Assembly (NCBI GenBank): GCA_050176585.1 | Contig: JBFXHX010000008.1 | Location: 60,654 to 124,653 of the forward strand | Direction of reading: 5' to 3' | Length of the DNA stretch: 64,000 nt | Source of the DNA: CAYYWP01 sp050176585 | Lineage (GTDB): Bacteria; Desulfobacterota; Binatia; HRBIN30; CADEER01 | Part shown: positions 35,134-43,164 of the stretch, piece after piece | How the letters are laid out: each line of letters begins with the position of its first letter | Position numbering within the stretch: position 1 is the first letter of the stretch | Translations under genes and position numbers: made by a program | Notes under the pieces: generated by a model | Told to the model about the DNA's origin: nothing | Databases searched by the model: none | Seen by the model: the letters and a program-made list of their open reading frames with translations, nothing else

Positions 35134-36297
35134 TCAGAACGGCGCCGGTGTCGCCTTCGGGACCGCAGTCGGGCCGATGTACGGCTTCGGGGAGACCGTC
35201 ATGCCGCTGCGCACCTTCTGGAGACCCTCGACGATCACGCGCTCGCCGGGCTGGAGCCCGTTGCGGATGACCCAGTCGCCGTCGATGCGCGGACCGGTGG
35301 TCACGTTGCGGATCTCGACCGTATTCTGCGGATTGACTACGGCTACCTGCATCGTGCCCTGCAAGTCCTGCACGGCCGCCTGCGGAACGACGATGGCGTT
35401 GGGAAGGTTGTCGACGACTGCGCGCACCTTGGCATAGCCGCCTGGGCGCAGAATGTTGCCGGGATTGTCGAACAGTCCCTCGACCGTCAGGGTGCCCGTG
35501 CGCGGATCGACCTCACGACCGATGACCGAGACGGTACCGCGCTGCGGGAACACGGTGCCGTCGGCCAGGATGAGCTCGAGCGCGCCCTTTTGGGTGGCGC
35601 TCCCCGGCTGGTCGCTGGCCTGCGCGCGCGCGTAGCGCAGATACCCCTGTTCGCTGACCGGGAAGACGACCTTGATCGGGTCCAGCTGCGACACCGTGGT
35701 CAGCTCCGTCGCCGCGTCGACCAGATTGCCGATCTGCGCCACGGCGATGCCCGCCACACCCTTGATCGGGGAGGTCACCTTCGTCCACTCGAGGTTCAGG
35801 CGCGCCTGCTCGACCGCCGCGCGCGCCGCGTCCACCGCGGCCTTGTTCGCCTGGTTCGCCTGCACGGCATTGTCCAGCTCCTGCTGACTCACCGCGCCCT
35901 GCTTCGCCAGTGGGCCGTAGCGCGCCACGTCGAGCTGCGTCTTGCCGAGCGCCGCCTCCGCTTGCGCCAGGTCGCCGAGCGCCTGGTCGAGCGCGGCTCG
36001 AAACTCGCGCGGGTCGATCTGGAACAACAGGTCCCCGGGCTCGACCACATCGCCTTCCTTGTAATTCTTGGTCAGCACGTAGCCCTTCACCTGCGGGCGA
36101 ATGGTGGCGTTGATGAACCCCGTGATCGTGCCGATCCACTCCTGGTGGACCGGGACATCGCGCTGCTCGACCGCGTGCACCAGCACTTCGGGCGGCGGGG
36201 GCGCCGGCGGCGGAGCCTCCTTGCAAGCCGCGAGCATCGCCAACAGCAACACCGCCCCGATGCGGTCGGCTCGACCCAGTGCCCAGCGGGTTTTCAT
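35134..36297 (-). CDS. RND efflux periplasmic adaptor lipoprotein (AcrA/MexE-like)
   Basis: A 387-residue membrane-fusion lipoprotein, first gene of the RND operon. The lipobox LLLAMLAAC (Cys25) is followed by a Pro-rich linker. Lipoyl halves flank the hairpin (RPQVKGYVLTKNYKEGDVVE and NLEWTKVTSPIKGVAGIA); the beta-barrel and membrane-proximal domain follow (QLDPIKVVFPVSEQGYLRY, GQVDP-like GREVDPRTGTLTVEGLF). It couples the permease to the outer-membrane channel. No regulator gene is adjacent upstream. Confidence 0.94.
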   Translation of the reverse strand: MKTRWALGRADRIGAVLLLAMLAACKEAPPPAPPPPEVLVHAVEQRDVPVHQEWIGTITGFINATIRPQVKGYVLTKNYKEGDVVEPGDLLFQIDPREFRAALDQALGDLAQAEAALGKTQLDVARYGPLAKQGAVSQQELDNAVQANQANKAAVDAARAAVEQARLNLEWTKVTSPIKGVAGIAVAQIGNLVDAATELTTVSQLDPIKVVFPVSEQGYLRYARAQASDQPGSATQKGALELILADGTVFPQRGTVSVIGREVDPRTGTLTVEGLFDNPGNILRPGGYAKVRAVVDNLPNAIVVPQAAVQDLQGTMQVAVVNPQNTVEIRNVTTGPRIDGDWVIRNGLQPGERVIVEGLQKVRSGMTVSPKPYIGPTAVPKATPAPF

Positions 36298-36402
36298 CGA
36301 CCCCCTATTTCGCGGCGGCCGCTCGGCCCCCTTCGAATCACCGGGCGGTTCATGCGAGAATAGATCGTTCTTGTCAATCGCGAATGGCTCGGGCTCGCGT
36401 CG

Positions 36403-37350
36403 CTAGGGTTCAATCAGGACCTTCAGCGCGTGCGGACGTGCGGCCAATGCGAACGCCGCACCGCCTTCCGCCAGCGGCTCGCGCGCGGTGATCAGCGGGC
36501 GGACGTCTATGGCATCCGCCGCCAGCGCGCGCAACGCGGGCTCGAACGGACCGCAACGCGAGCCGATCACGGTAATCTCGTTGATCACCAGCGGCGCGAG
36601 GTTGAGCGGCTCGCCGCGCGCGACCGTGCTCTTCAGCACCAGCGTGCTGCGCGGCCGTGTCGCGGCAGCGGCCAGCGCGAACCCGGCGGCGGTCCCCGTG
36701 GCCTCGATCACCAGATCGGCCGCGGCGCGATCCCACGTGTCCAGGTGCGCCGTCGCGATGCCGCGCCGCCCGAGAATTGCCAGCTTGTCGTCGTGTTTGC
36801 CGACGGCGAGCACGCGCGCACCGGCCGCCGCCAGCACCTGGGCGACGAGCAGGCCGAGCTTGCCGTCACCGAGCACCAGCGCCGTCATGCGCGGCTCGAC
36901 ACGCACCTGTTCGAGCACTTCGCACGCCGCCGCGAGCGGCTCGCAGAACACCGCCCGCTCGTCCGAGATCGCGTCGGGAACCGCGTGCAGGTTGGCCAGC
37001 GGCACCGCGACGTATTCGGCGAACGCCCCATCGGCACCCTGGATGCCCATCACGCGGCGCTGCGGGCAGTGGCGGCGCAGCCCGCGATCACACGTCGCGC
37101 AGCGGCCGCAGGCGAAGTTGATCTCGCCGGCGACGCGGCGGCCGCGCCACGCCGGCGGACCGTCTTCGACTACGCCGACGAACTCGTGCCCGAGCACGCC
37201 GCGAAAGCCCATGTAGCCCTTGGTGATCTCGATATCGGTGTTGCACACGCCCGCCAGGTGCACGCGCACCACCGCGGTGTCGGCGTCGGCTCGCGGAGGG
37301 TCGCGCTCGATGACGCGCAGCGCCGCTCCGTCCCAGATCAGGGCGCGCAT
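36403..37350 (-). CDS. Zinc-dependent alcohol dehydrogenase (MDR family)
   Basis: A 315-residue medium-chain dehydrogenase. The catalytic zinc site appears in GVCNTDIEITKGYMGFRGVLGHEFVG (split over two strands: Cys in GVCNTD, His-Glu in GHEFVG), and the structural zinc site in FACGRCATCDRGLRRHC with four cysteines. The nucleotide site is VLGDGKLGLLVAQ, a variant of GxGxxG. The protein is about 30 residues shorter than typical members. A sugar alcohol or alcohol substrate is likely but not specified. ATG at 37350 is chosen because upstream residues in the frame are low-complexity. Confidence 0.87.
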   Translation of the reverse strand: MRALIWDGAALRVIERDPPRADADTAVVRVHLAGVCNTDIEITKGYMGFRGVLGHEFVGVVEDGPPAWRGRRVAGEINFACGRCATCDRGLRRHCPQRRVMGIQGADGAFAEYVAVPLANLHAVPDAISDERAVFCEPLAAACEVLEQVRVEPRMTALVLGDGKLGLLVAQVLAAAGARVLAVGKHDDKLAILGRRGIATAHLDTWDRAAADLVIEATGTAAGFALAAAATRPRSTLVLKSTVARGEPLNLAPLVINEITVIGSRCGPFEPALRALAADAIDVRPLITAREPLAEGGAAFALAARPHALKVLIEP

Positions 37351-37493
37351 CGCTTCAACCCACGTCGCGGTGCGCGCGCCGCGGCGCCATGCGCGGCGCT
37401 GCATCCCGCAGCGCCGCCGCCGCGGCGCTCGCGCCGCGCGTCCGTCTGGTTCTGCGGTGGCGCCGCCGCACGTGCTCTCTCCCGGCGGCTGCT

Positions 37494-37910
37494 TTACGGA
37501 TCGAGGTTCTCGAGCTCGCCGGTTTCGAGATTCAGGCGGCGGTAGTAGCAGTTCCGCGGCTGCGCGGCGCGGTTTTTGGTGTGGCAGATGCCGCCGCGCC
37601 GCGGGCGGACGATGTAGACGAGCGAGTTCTGCTCGCAGTTGACGCGTACCTCGAGCAGCTCGAACGTCTCGCCCGAGGTCTTGCCCTTCTCCCACAGCTC
37701 GTTGCGCGACGTGCTCCAGAAGACCGCCGCGCGCTCCGCGATTGCGGTGCGCAACGCCCGCTCGTTGACGTAGGCGACCAGGATGACCTCGCCGGTGTCG
37801 GCGTGCTGCACGGCCACCGGCAGGATGTCCGGACACGCCGTCGTCGCCTTCAGCAGCTTCTGGAAATCCAGGCGGAGCTCACCCCCCTCTTCGACTTCGC
37901 GGTTGGACAT
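37494..37910 (-). CDS. Phosphoribosyl-AMP cyclohydrolase (HisI)-like protein, variant metal site
   Basis: A 138-residue HisI-fold protein. Strongly conserved parts are VILVAYVNERALRTAI, FWSTSRNELWEKGKTSGE (64-81), and three zinc-type cysteines: Cys92, Cys109 (ICHTK) and Cys121 (NCYYR). In usual HisI the first cysteine lies in DCDxD, whose aspartates bind magnesium. Here the sequence is Asn91-Cys-Glu-Gln-Asn95, so two of three aspartates are Asn and one is Glu. It could be a divergent histidine-pathway enzyme or a relative with a new substrate. No other his gene is adjacent. ATG 37910 is used; ATG 37919 is also in frame. Confidence 0.75.
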   Translation of the reverse strand: MSNREVEEGGELRLDFQKLLKATTACPDILPVAVQHADTGEVILVAYVNERALRTAIAERAAVFWSTSRNELWEKGKTSGETFELLEVRVNCEQNSLVYIVRPRRGGICHTKNRAAQPRNCYYRRLNLETGELENLDP

Positions 37911-38058
37911 GTCGCGCATCCAATAGACGACGCACCGCCGCAGATAAACACGTCCCCCCCCGGGGCGGGTGCGCAAGCGCTGCGGCCATGGTGGAGTGCT
38001 CCGGAGGCAACAGGCGCGGGGTGTTCTCCGCCCGCGGGGTGTGGTTTCCTGTCTCGGC

Positions 38059-39858
38059 GTGACCTCCGCCACTCTTTCCGCGACGCTGCGGCATGCGCGG
38101 GACACCTTGCGCCGCCTCGAGGATGCGCCGCCCGCCACCGCCGAGGCGCTGGACCTGCTCGAACGCGACCTGCTGCCGCGCTCGGCGGGCGGCGATGCCT
38201 CCCTGATCGCCGGCATCGTCGGACCGAACAACGCAGGCAAGTCTGCGCTGTTCAACGCGCTGATCGGGCGCGAGCTCAGCCCTTCGGTGCCGGCCGGCGG
38301 CGCGACCCGGCGGCTAGTGGGCGCGGCGGGGCCCGCCATACTATCCCAGCTGCGCGCCGAGCCGACCCTGGCCCGCTTCCGGCTGCGCCCGTTCGCGAGG
38401 GAGGGCGGAGATTCGCCGCTCACGCCCGCCGAGGACCCCGCCGAGCTGCTGATCGCGGAGGAAGCGGCGGTGCCGCCCGGGTTGCTGCTCATCGACACAC
38501 CGGATTTCGACAGCATCCTGAATGACAACCGCGTGGCGAGCGAGTCGCTCCTCGCCGTCGCCGATCTGGTGATCGCGGTGGTGACGAAGCACTCGTACCA
38601 AAACCGCGCCGTCGTCTCTTTTCTCGAGCGCTGGCTGCAGCACGGCCGGCCGTGGATGCTGGTCTACAACGAGGGCAGTGACGCCGCGGTGGCGCGGGCG
38701 CACGCCGCGAAGCTCGCCGCCGACGTCGGCACTCCTCCGCTGGCGAGCTTCTGGGCGCCGCACAGCCTCGCGGTGCAGCGCGGCGAGGCGCCGCTCGATC
38801 CGATACCGCTGCAGGATGGCGCGCGCGCCGATGGGCTGCGCGAGCTGCTCTTCGATCCCGCCGCCGTCGCGCGCATCAAAGCCGATGCGTTCACCGCCGC
38901 GCTTGCGCGCTTGGACGATGCGCTCCGCGACGTCGCCAGTGCGACCGCCGCGGACGCCCTGCGCGCGGCCGCGGTATTGCAGGCCGCGCAGGCGCGCGCC
39001 ATCCACGCCGGCACCCGCATCGCGGCGGCAGCCATGCCGGCGCAGCCGTTCATCGACGCGTTCCGGACCGTGCTCGATCGCCGCAGCAACCCGCTGAGCC
39101 GCGGCTGGCGCACTACGCTGCGCCACGTGCGGCTCGCACTCGAAAGCGTGCCGGCGCGCCTGCGCGGCCTGCGCCAATCGGGCGGCGACACGTCCGCGGT
39201 GGACCTGGTCGCAATCGAGCGCGCCGTGCTCGCAAGCGCGTGGCCGCCTTTCTGGGAAGAGTTGGCGCGCGATCTCGGCCGCGAAGCGCGCCATCCGGCG
39301 CGGCAGGCGGCTGGACCGCTGTTGCGGGAGCTCCTCGACCGCGACCTGGCCGACGCGCGCCGGAATGCGGCCGGCGGCGCCGCCGCCGCGGCGCTGAGCA
39401 TGAACTCCGCGGAGATCGCCGAGTTCCAGACCGCGTGCGCGCTGCTCGTCGAGAAGGCGATCGACGACCGCGGGTTCGACCTCGACATCCAAGCCGCTGC
39501 CGACCTCGCCACACTGATGCCGATTGCACTAGCGGCCGCCGTGATCGTCAGCACCGGCGGGATCGGCTCCGATCTGGCGGCGGTGGGTGGCGGTGCGCTC
39601 GGCACGTTCCTGTTCGAGAAGTACGCGCACGTGCTCGGCCGCGGCGTTATGGCCGATGCGCGCCGGCGCTGGATCGAGCTGCGCGGGCGCCAGTTGGCCG
39701 GCGCGCTGGTCGACGCCGCGCTGCCCGCCGCCGCGGCGCGCGCACGCGAAGCGGTGGAGCAGAACACCGCCGTCGCCATGCGCCTCCGCGAGCTCCGCGA
39801 GGCGCTGGCGCGCTCCTCCGCCCGGACCGGCGAGCGGCGCGAGGTGCGGTGTGGTTGA
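38059..39858 (+). CDS. Dynamin-like GTPase 1 of a tandem pair
   Basis: About 599 residues from GTG 38059 (an in-frame GTG at 38041 is also possible). A GTPase domain lies near 45-260: P-loop GPNNAGKS (55-62), a switch threonine in GGATRR, G3-like IDTPDFDS (DxPD instead of DxxG), and a weak G4 YNEGSD. A long helical region follows, with an extended Ala-rich stalk-like part (about 270-480), a hydrophobic Gly/Ala segment (ATLMPIALAAAVIVSTGG, about 490-520) that could insert in membrane, and a charged helical end. This is the layout of bacterial dynamin-like proteins. Its last codons overlap the start of the second GTPase gene by 10 bases. Confidence 0.75.
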   Translation: MTSATLSATLRHARDTLRRLEDAPPATAEALDLLERDLLPRSAGGDASLIAGIVGPNNAGKSALFNALIGRELSPSVPAGGATRRLVGAAGPAILSQLRAEPTLARFRLRPFAREGGDSPLTPAEDPAELLIAEEAAVPPGLLLIDTPDFDSILNDNRVASESLLAVADLVIAVVTKHSYQNRAVVSFLERWLQHGRPWMLVYNEGSDAAVARAHAAKLAADVGTPPLASFWAPHSLAVQRGEAPLDPIPLQDGARADGLRELLFDPAAVARIKADAFTAALARLDDALRDVASATAADALRAAAVLQAAQARAIHAGTRIAAAAMPAQPFIDAFRTVLDRRSNPLSRGWRTTLRHVRLALESVPARLRGLRQSGGDTSAVDLVAIERAVLASAWPPFWEELARDLGREARHPARQAAGPLLRELLDRDLADARRNAAGGAAAAALSMNSAEIAEFQTACALLVEKAIDDRGFDLDIQAAADLATLMPIALAAAVIVSTGGIGSDLAAVGGGALGTFLFEKYAHVLGRGVMADARRRWIELRGRQLAGALVDAALPAAAARAREAVEQNTAVAMRLRELREALARSSARTGERREVRCG

Positions 39859-41702
39859 ACGCGGTGGGGGACGATGGCGCCACCGCGCGCGCCTGGGATC
39901 TGAGCATGCACGCGGGTGATCTGCAGCGCGTGCTCGACCGGCTGCGCGCACAGCTGCGCGACAACTTGGCCCGTGTCGCGGGCCTGCGGGCTGTCCAGGA
40001 GCGGCGCCCGGAGATCGATCGCTTGCTCGACGACCTCGATCGCCAGCTGCTGCGCGTACAACGCGCGCCGGTGATCACGCTGGTCGGCGCCACCGGAGCC
40101 GGCAAGTCGACGTTGCTGAACGCCCTCGCGGGGCGCGCGGTCGCGATCGAGGGCATCGATCGCCCGACCACGCGCCGGGCGGTGATCTACGCGCCGCACG
40201 ACGCAGACCTCGGTGAGCTGACGAGCGCCGAGCGCCCGGAGGCGGGTGACGCGCAGAGCGCGCCCCACGTCGTGCGCTACGCGCCCGGCGACGGCGCGTG
40301 GACCGCACAGGTGCTCATCGACGCACCGGACACGAACAGCATCGATGAGCAGCACCGGGCCATGGTGTCCACGCTGGCGGAGCGCAGCGACGTGCTCGTC
40401 GTCGTGCTGCACCACCAGTCCGTGCTCGAGGCGGAATCGATCGCCTTCGTCGACGAGTTCGCCGGCCGGCGCCAGCTGCTGTTCGTGCTGAATCGCGCCG
40501 ACGAGCTGACGGCGGACGCACGCCGGGCGCTGCTGATGCAGGTTCGCGAGCTCGCCGCGGCGCGCTGGGGCGCCGCAGCCGCGCCGGTGATCGCCCTCAG
40601 CGCGCGCGCGGCACAAGCGCAGCCGAACGCGGAGGGCTGGGCCGAGTTCTGCCGGGCCGTGTCGGATCTCGCGCGCGATGGGACCGTGATGGCGGTGCGC
40701 AGGCTGAACGCGCTCGGCACCGCGGCGCGCCTGGCCGGGCTGTTCGGGGAAGTCCGCGCGGCCACCGCCGAGGATCTCGCGGCGCTGCCGCTCGATGCCG
40801 CGGCGGGTTTCGATCGGCTCGGTGAACGCATCGCCGCGGAGGTGGCGGAGCGGTTGGCGCTGCGCCGCGCGGACCTCCGCGAGCTGCTCTGGGGCGAAGC
40901 CGCGCGGCGCTGGGATGGGCCGGGCGGCTGGGCGCTGCGCACCGGCGGGCTGTCGGCGGTGGGCCTCGGCGCCGGCGCGGCAATAGCGACGCGGCACCCG
41001 CTGCTCGCCGCGGGCACGGCCGCTGGCGCGCTCGCCGCCGACCAGGTGCAGCGCGTGCTGCGCGAGCAACGGCTCGGCAACGCCGCTGCGCTCATGCCCG
41101 CGACTCCGGAGTTTGAGGCCTGGTTCAGCGAAGCGCTGTCGCCGGCGCGGCTGCGCGCCGCGCGCTTGACCGGCGCTCCGGATGCGCTCGCGCTGCCGAG
41201 CGTCGATGCCGCACGGGCAGCCGCCGGCGCGGCGGTCGAGGACGCGTGGGCGCGGCTGCTGAGCCGCGACTTGCCGGCGGCCGCCGAGCGGAGTGCGCTG
41301 CGGTACGTGCGATGGCTACTCGATCTGCCCGTGTACGCGCTGCTCGGCTGGGTGCTCTGGAAGGTCGGCCGCGGCCTGCTCTCTGGAGAATACGCCGGCG
41401 TCGATTTCCTGCTCGGCGCTGCCGTGGTCGCCGCGGCGTACCTGTTCGCGGTGCGATTCGCGGTGCGGCGGGGGCTCGGGTGGCGGGCCGGCCGACTGCT
41501 CGGCGAGGTCATCTTGCGCGCGCGCCAGGCCCTCGGTGCGCTCGCCGACCAGGGCCGCGAGAACGTCCGGCGCGCGGTATCCGCACAGGCCGCCGCCATC
41601 GGGGCGCTCGCCGCACTGGATGGCACCTGGCAGAGCGAGCTCGAAAGCCCCACCCACGTTCAACGCACAGACGCGGAGCCGCGAAGGCGTTTCCCGACTT
41701 AG
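39849..41702 (+). CDS. Dynamin-like GTPase 2 of a tandem pair, membrane-anchored
   Basis: About 617 residues from GTG 39849, overlapping GTPase 1 by 10 bases; ATG at 39906 is the alternative start. The GTPase domain has GATGAGKS (80-87), RPTTRR (switch I), IDAPDTNS (G3-like DxPD) and LNRADEL (G4). A helical region follows, then hydrophobic segments at about 360-395 (LSAVGLGAGAAIATRHPLLA) and two membrane helices at about 485-540 (VYALLGWVLWKVGRGLL; FLLGAAVVAAAYLFAVRFAV). The last 15 or so codons and the stop are supplied by a family A repeat. Both partners probably act together on a membrane. Confidence 0.76.
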   Translation: MWLNAVGDDGATARAWDLSMHAGDLQRVLDRLRAQLRDNLARVAGLRAVQERRPEIDRLLDDLDRQLLRVQRAPVITLVGATGAGKSTLLNALAGRAVAIEGIDRPTTRRAVIYAPHDADLGELTSAERPEAGDAQSAPHVVRYAPGDGAWTAQVLIDAPDTNSIDEQHRAMVSTLAERSDVLVVVLHHQSVLEAESIAFVDEFAGRRQLLFVLNRADELTADARRALLMQVRELAAARWGAAAAPVIALSARAAQAQPNAEGWAEFCRAVSDLARDGTVMAVRRLNALGTAARLAGLFGEVRAATAEDLAALPLDAAAGFDRLGERIAAEVAERLALRRADLRELLWGEAARRWDGPGGWALRTGGLSAVGLGAGAAIATRHPLLAAGTAAGALAADQVQRVLREQRLGNAAALMPATPEFEAWFSEALSPARLRAARLTGAPDALALPSVDAARAAAGAAVEDAWARLLSRDLPAAAERSALRYVRWLLDLPVYALLGWVLWKVGRGLLSGEYAGVDFLLGAAVVAAAYLFAVRFAVRRGLGWRAGRLLGEVILRARQALGALADQGRENVRRAVSAQAAAIGALAALDGTWQSELESPTHVQRTDAEPRRRFPT

Positions 41703-41726
41703 CGTCTTCGCGCCTTCGCGTCGAAC
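41658..41726. repeat. Family A inverted repeat at the 3' end of GTPase 2
   Basis: The left arm GTTCAACGCACAGACGCGGA continues through GCCGCGAAGGCG; the right arm GCGTCTTCGCGCCTTCGCGT ends CGAAC. The arms are imperfect inverted copies. The GTPase reading frame enters the left arm and stops inside the element (TAG 41700-41702). The element lies between this gene and the thiolase gene. Confidence 0.6.
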
Positions 41727-41786
41727 AAACGCACCTTGCCCCGGCACAGCCGACCTGCGATGTCTGGCCGACCGGAGGCAAAGAGC

Positions 41787-42980
41787 ATGCGTACCAGACG
41801 CGAAGCAGTGATCGTGGCCACGGCGCGCACGGGGTTGGCCAAGTCCTTCCGCGGGTCGTTCAACCTGACGCGGCCTGATGACATGGCGGCGCGCTGCATC
41901 GAGGCGGTGCTGCGCAAGACGCCGCAGCTCGACCCGAGCGAGATCGAAGACGTGGTGATCGGCACGGGCTTCCCGGAGGGGCCGCAGGGCTTCAACGTGG
42001 CGCGCAACGTCGCGCTGATGGCCGGCCTGCCGGTGACCACCGCCGGGCAGACGGTCAGCCGGTTCTGCTCTTCGGGTCTGCAGGCGATCGCGACGGCGGC
42101 GCACATGGTCGAGAACGAAGGCGCGGACGCCGTGATCGGCGGCGGCATCGAGTCGATCACGATGCTCCAGGAATTCAACAAGACCAACTTGTTCAATCCG
42201 TGGCTGCTCGAGCACAAGCGCGACATCTACATGCCGATGGGCCAGACGGCCGAAGTCGTGGCCGAACGCTACAAGGTGAGCCGGCAGGCGCAGGACGAAT
42301 TCGCGCTGCTGTCGCAGCAGCGCACGGCCGCCGCGCAGGCGGCGGGCAAATTTCAGGATGAGATTCTGCCACTCACGGTCGAGATGGAAGTGACCGACAA
42401 GACGACCGGCGCCAAGTCGCGCAAGACCGTCACCGTCGATCGCGACGAGTGCAACCGCCCGGACACCACGCTGGAAGCGCTCGCCAAGCTGCCCCCGGCA
42501 TTCAAGGAGGGCGGCAGCGTCACCGCCGGGAACTCCTCGCAGTTCTCCGACGGCGCTTCGGTCTGCTTGATCATGTCGGCGGACCGCGCCCGCGCGCTCG
42601 GGATCCAACCGCTCGGCCTGTTTCGCGGCTTCGCCATTGCCGCTTGCGAGCCCGACGAGATGGGCATCGGGCCGGTGTTCGCGGTGCCGCGGCTGCTGCA
42701 GCGCACTGGCCTCGCGCTCGACGACATCGACATCCTCGAGCTCAACGAGGCGTTCGCCTCGCAAGCCGTGTATTGCCGCGACCGGCTCGGCATCGACCCG
42801 GCGAAGCTCAATCCGAACGGCGGCTCGATCTCCATTGGCCATCCATACGGCATGACCGGATCGCGCATGACCGGCACCGTGCTGCTCGAACTGCGCCGGC
42901 AGCGGAAGCGCTACGGCATCGTCACGATGTGCATCGGCGGCGGCATGGGCGCCGCGGGGCTGTTCGAAGCGGTGAGCTGA
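41787..42980 (+). CDS. Acetyl-CoA acetyltransferase / thiolase
   Basis: A 397-residue thiolase. The acyl-carrying cysteine is Cys94 in SRFCSSGLQA; His351 lies in SIGHPYGMTG and Cys382 in CIGGGMGAAG. ELNEAFASQAVYC matches the NEAF motif. Substrates are acyl-CoAs, either condensing two acetyl-CoA or cleaving 3-ketoacyl-CoA in beta-oxidation. ATG at 41787 has GGAGG about 10 bases upstream. With the nearby LCAD-like dehydrogenase, beta-oxidation is the more likely setting, although the genes are on opposite strands. Confidence 0.94.
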   Translation: MRTRREAVIVATARTGLAKSFRGSFNLTRPDDMAARCIEAVLRKTPQLDPSEIEDVVIGTGFPEGPQGFNVARNVALMAGLPVTTAGQTVSRFCSSGLQAIATAAHMVENEGADAVIGGGIESITMLQEFNKTNLFNPWLLEHKRDIYMPMGQTAEVVAERYKVSRQAQDEFALLSQQRTAAAQAAGKFQDEILPLTVEMEVTDKTTGAKSRKTVTVDRDECNRPDTTLEALAKLPPAFKEGGSVTAGNSSQFSDGASVCLIMSADRARALGIQPLGLFRGFAIAACEPDEMGIGPVFAVPRLLQRTGLALDDIDILELNEAFASQAVYCRDRLGIDPAKLNPNGGSISIGHPYGMTGSRMTGTVLLELRRQRKRYGIVTMCIGGGMGAAGLFEAVS

Positions 42981-43019
42981 TTCGACGCACGCTATTCCGC
43001 GCGGTGGCGCGGCGGAGGG

Positions 43020-43141
43020 GTGTAGCCGGCAGGGTCGGCGGGGGCGAATGTGCTGCGGGCGCTACGACGTGGGCGCCTGCCGCACCCCGCCCCGGGGCAT
43101 CGCTGCGCGATGCGGTACGGCCACAGGTGCCGCGGCTATAC
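43020..43141. repeat. Dispersed repeat, family B (copy 2)
   Basis: It starts GTGTAGCCGGC and ends CCGCGGCTATAC, with the hairpin GCATCGC-TGC-GCGATGC near the right end. Its last 45 or so bases match copy 1 (1349-1513) closely, including GGCATCGCTGCGCGATGC and the following CCAC-GGTGCCG-GGCTA string. It is about 40 bases shorter than copy 1 in the middle. It fills the gap between the convergent thiolase and Rieske oxygenase genes. Confidence 0.62.
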
Positions 43142-43164
43142 TCGGAGGCGCCGTGGCTATCCGA

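Noticed and set aside
36330..36370. Short TTCGAATC-containing stretch resembling a tRNA T-arm
   Set aside because: No matching T-stem, anticodon arm or acceptor stem could be drawn on either strand.
38059..41702. Reading the GTPase pair as a known anti-phage defence system
   Set aside because: Some dynamin-like proteins protect against phage, but there is no other defence gene nearby, so the claim would go beyond the evidence.
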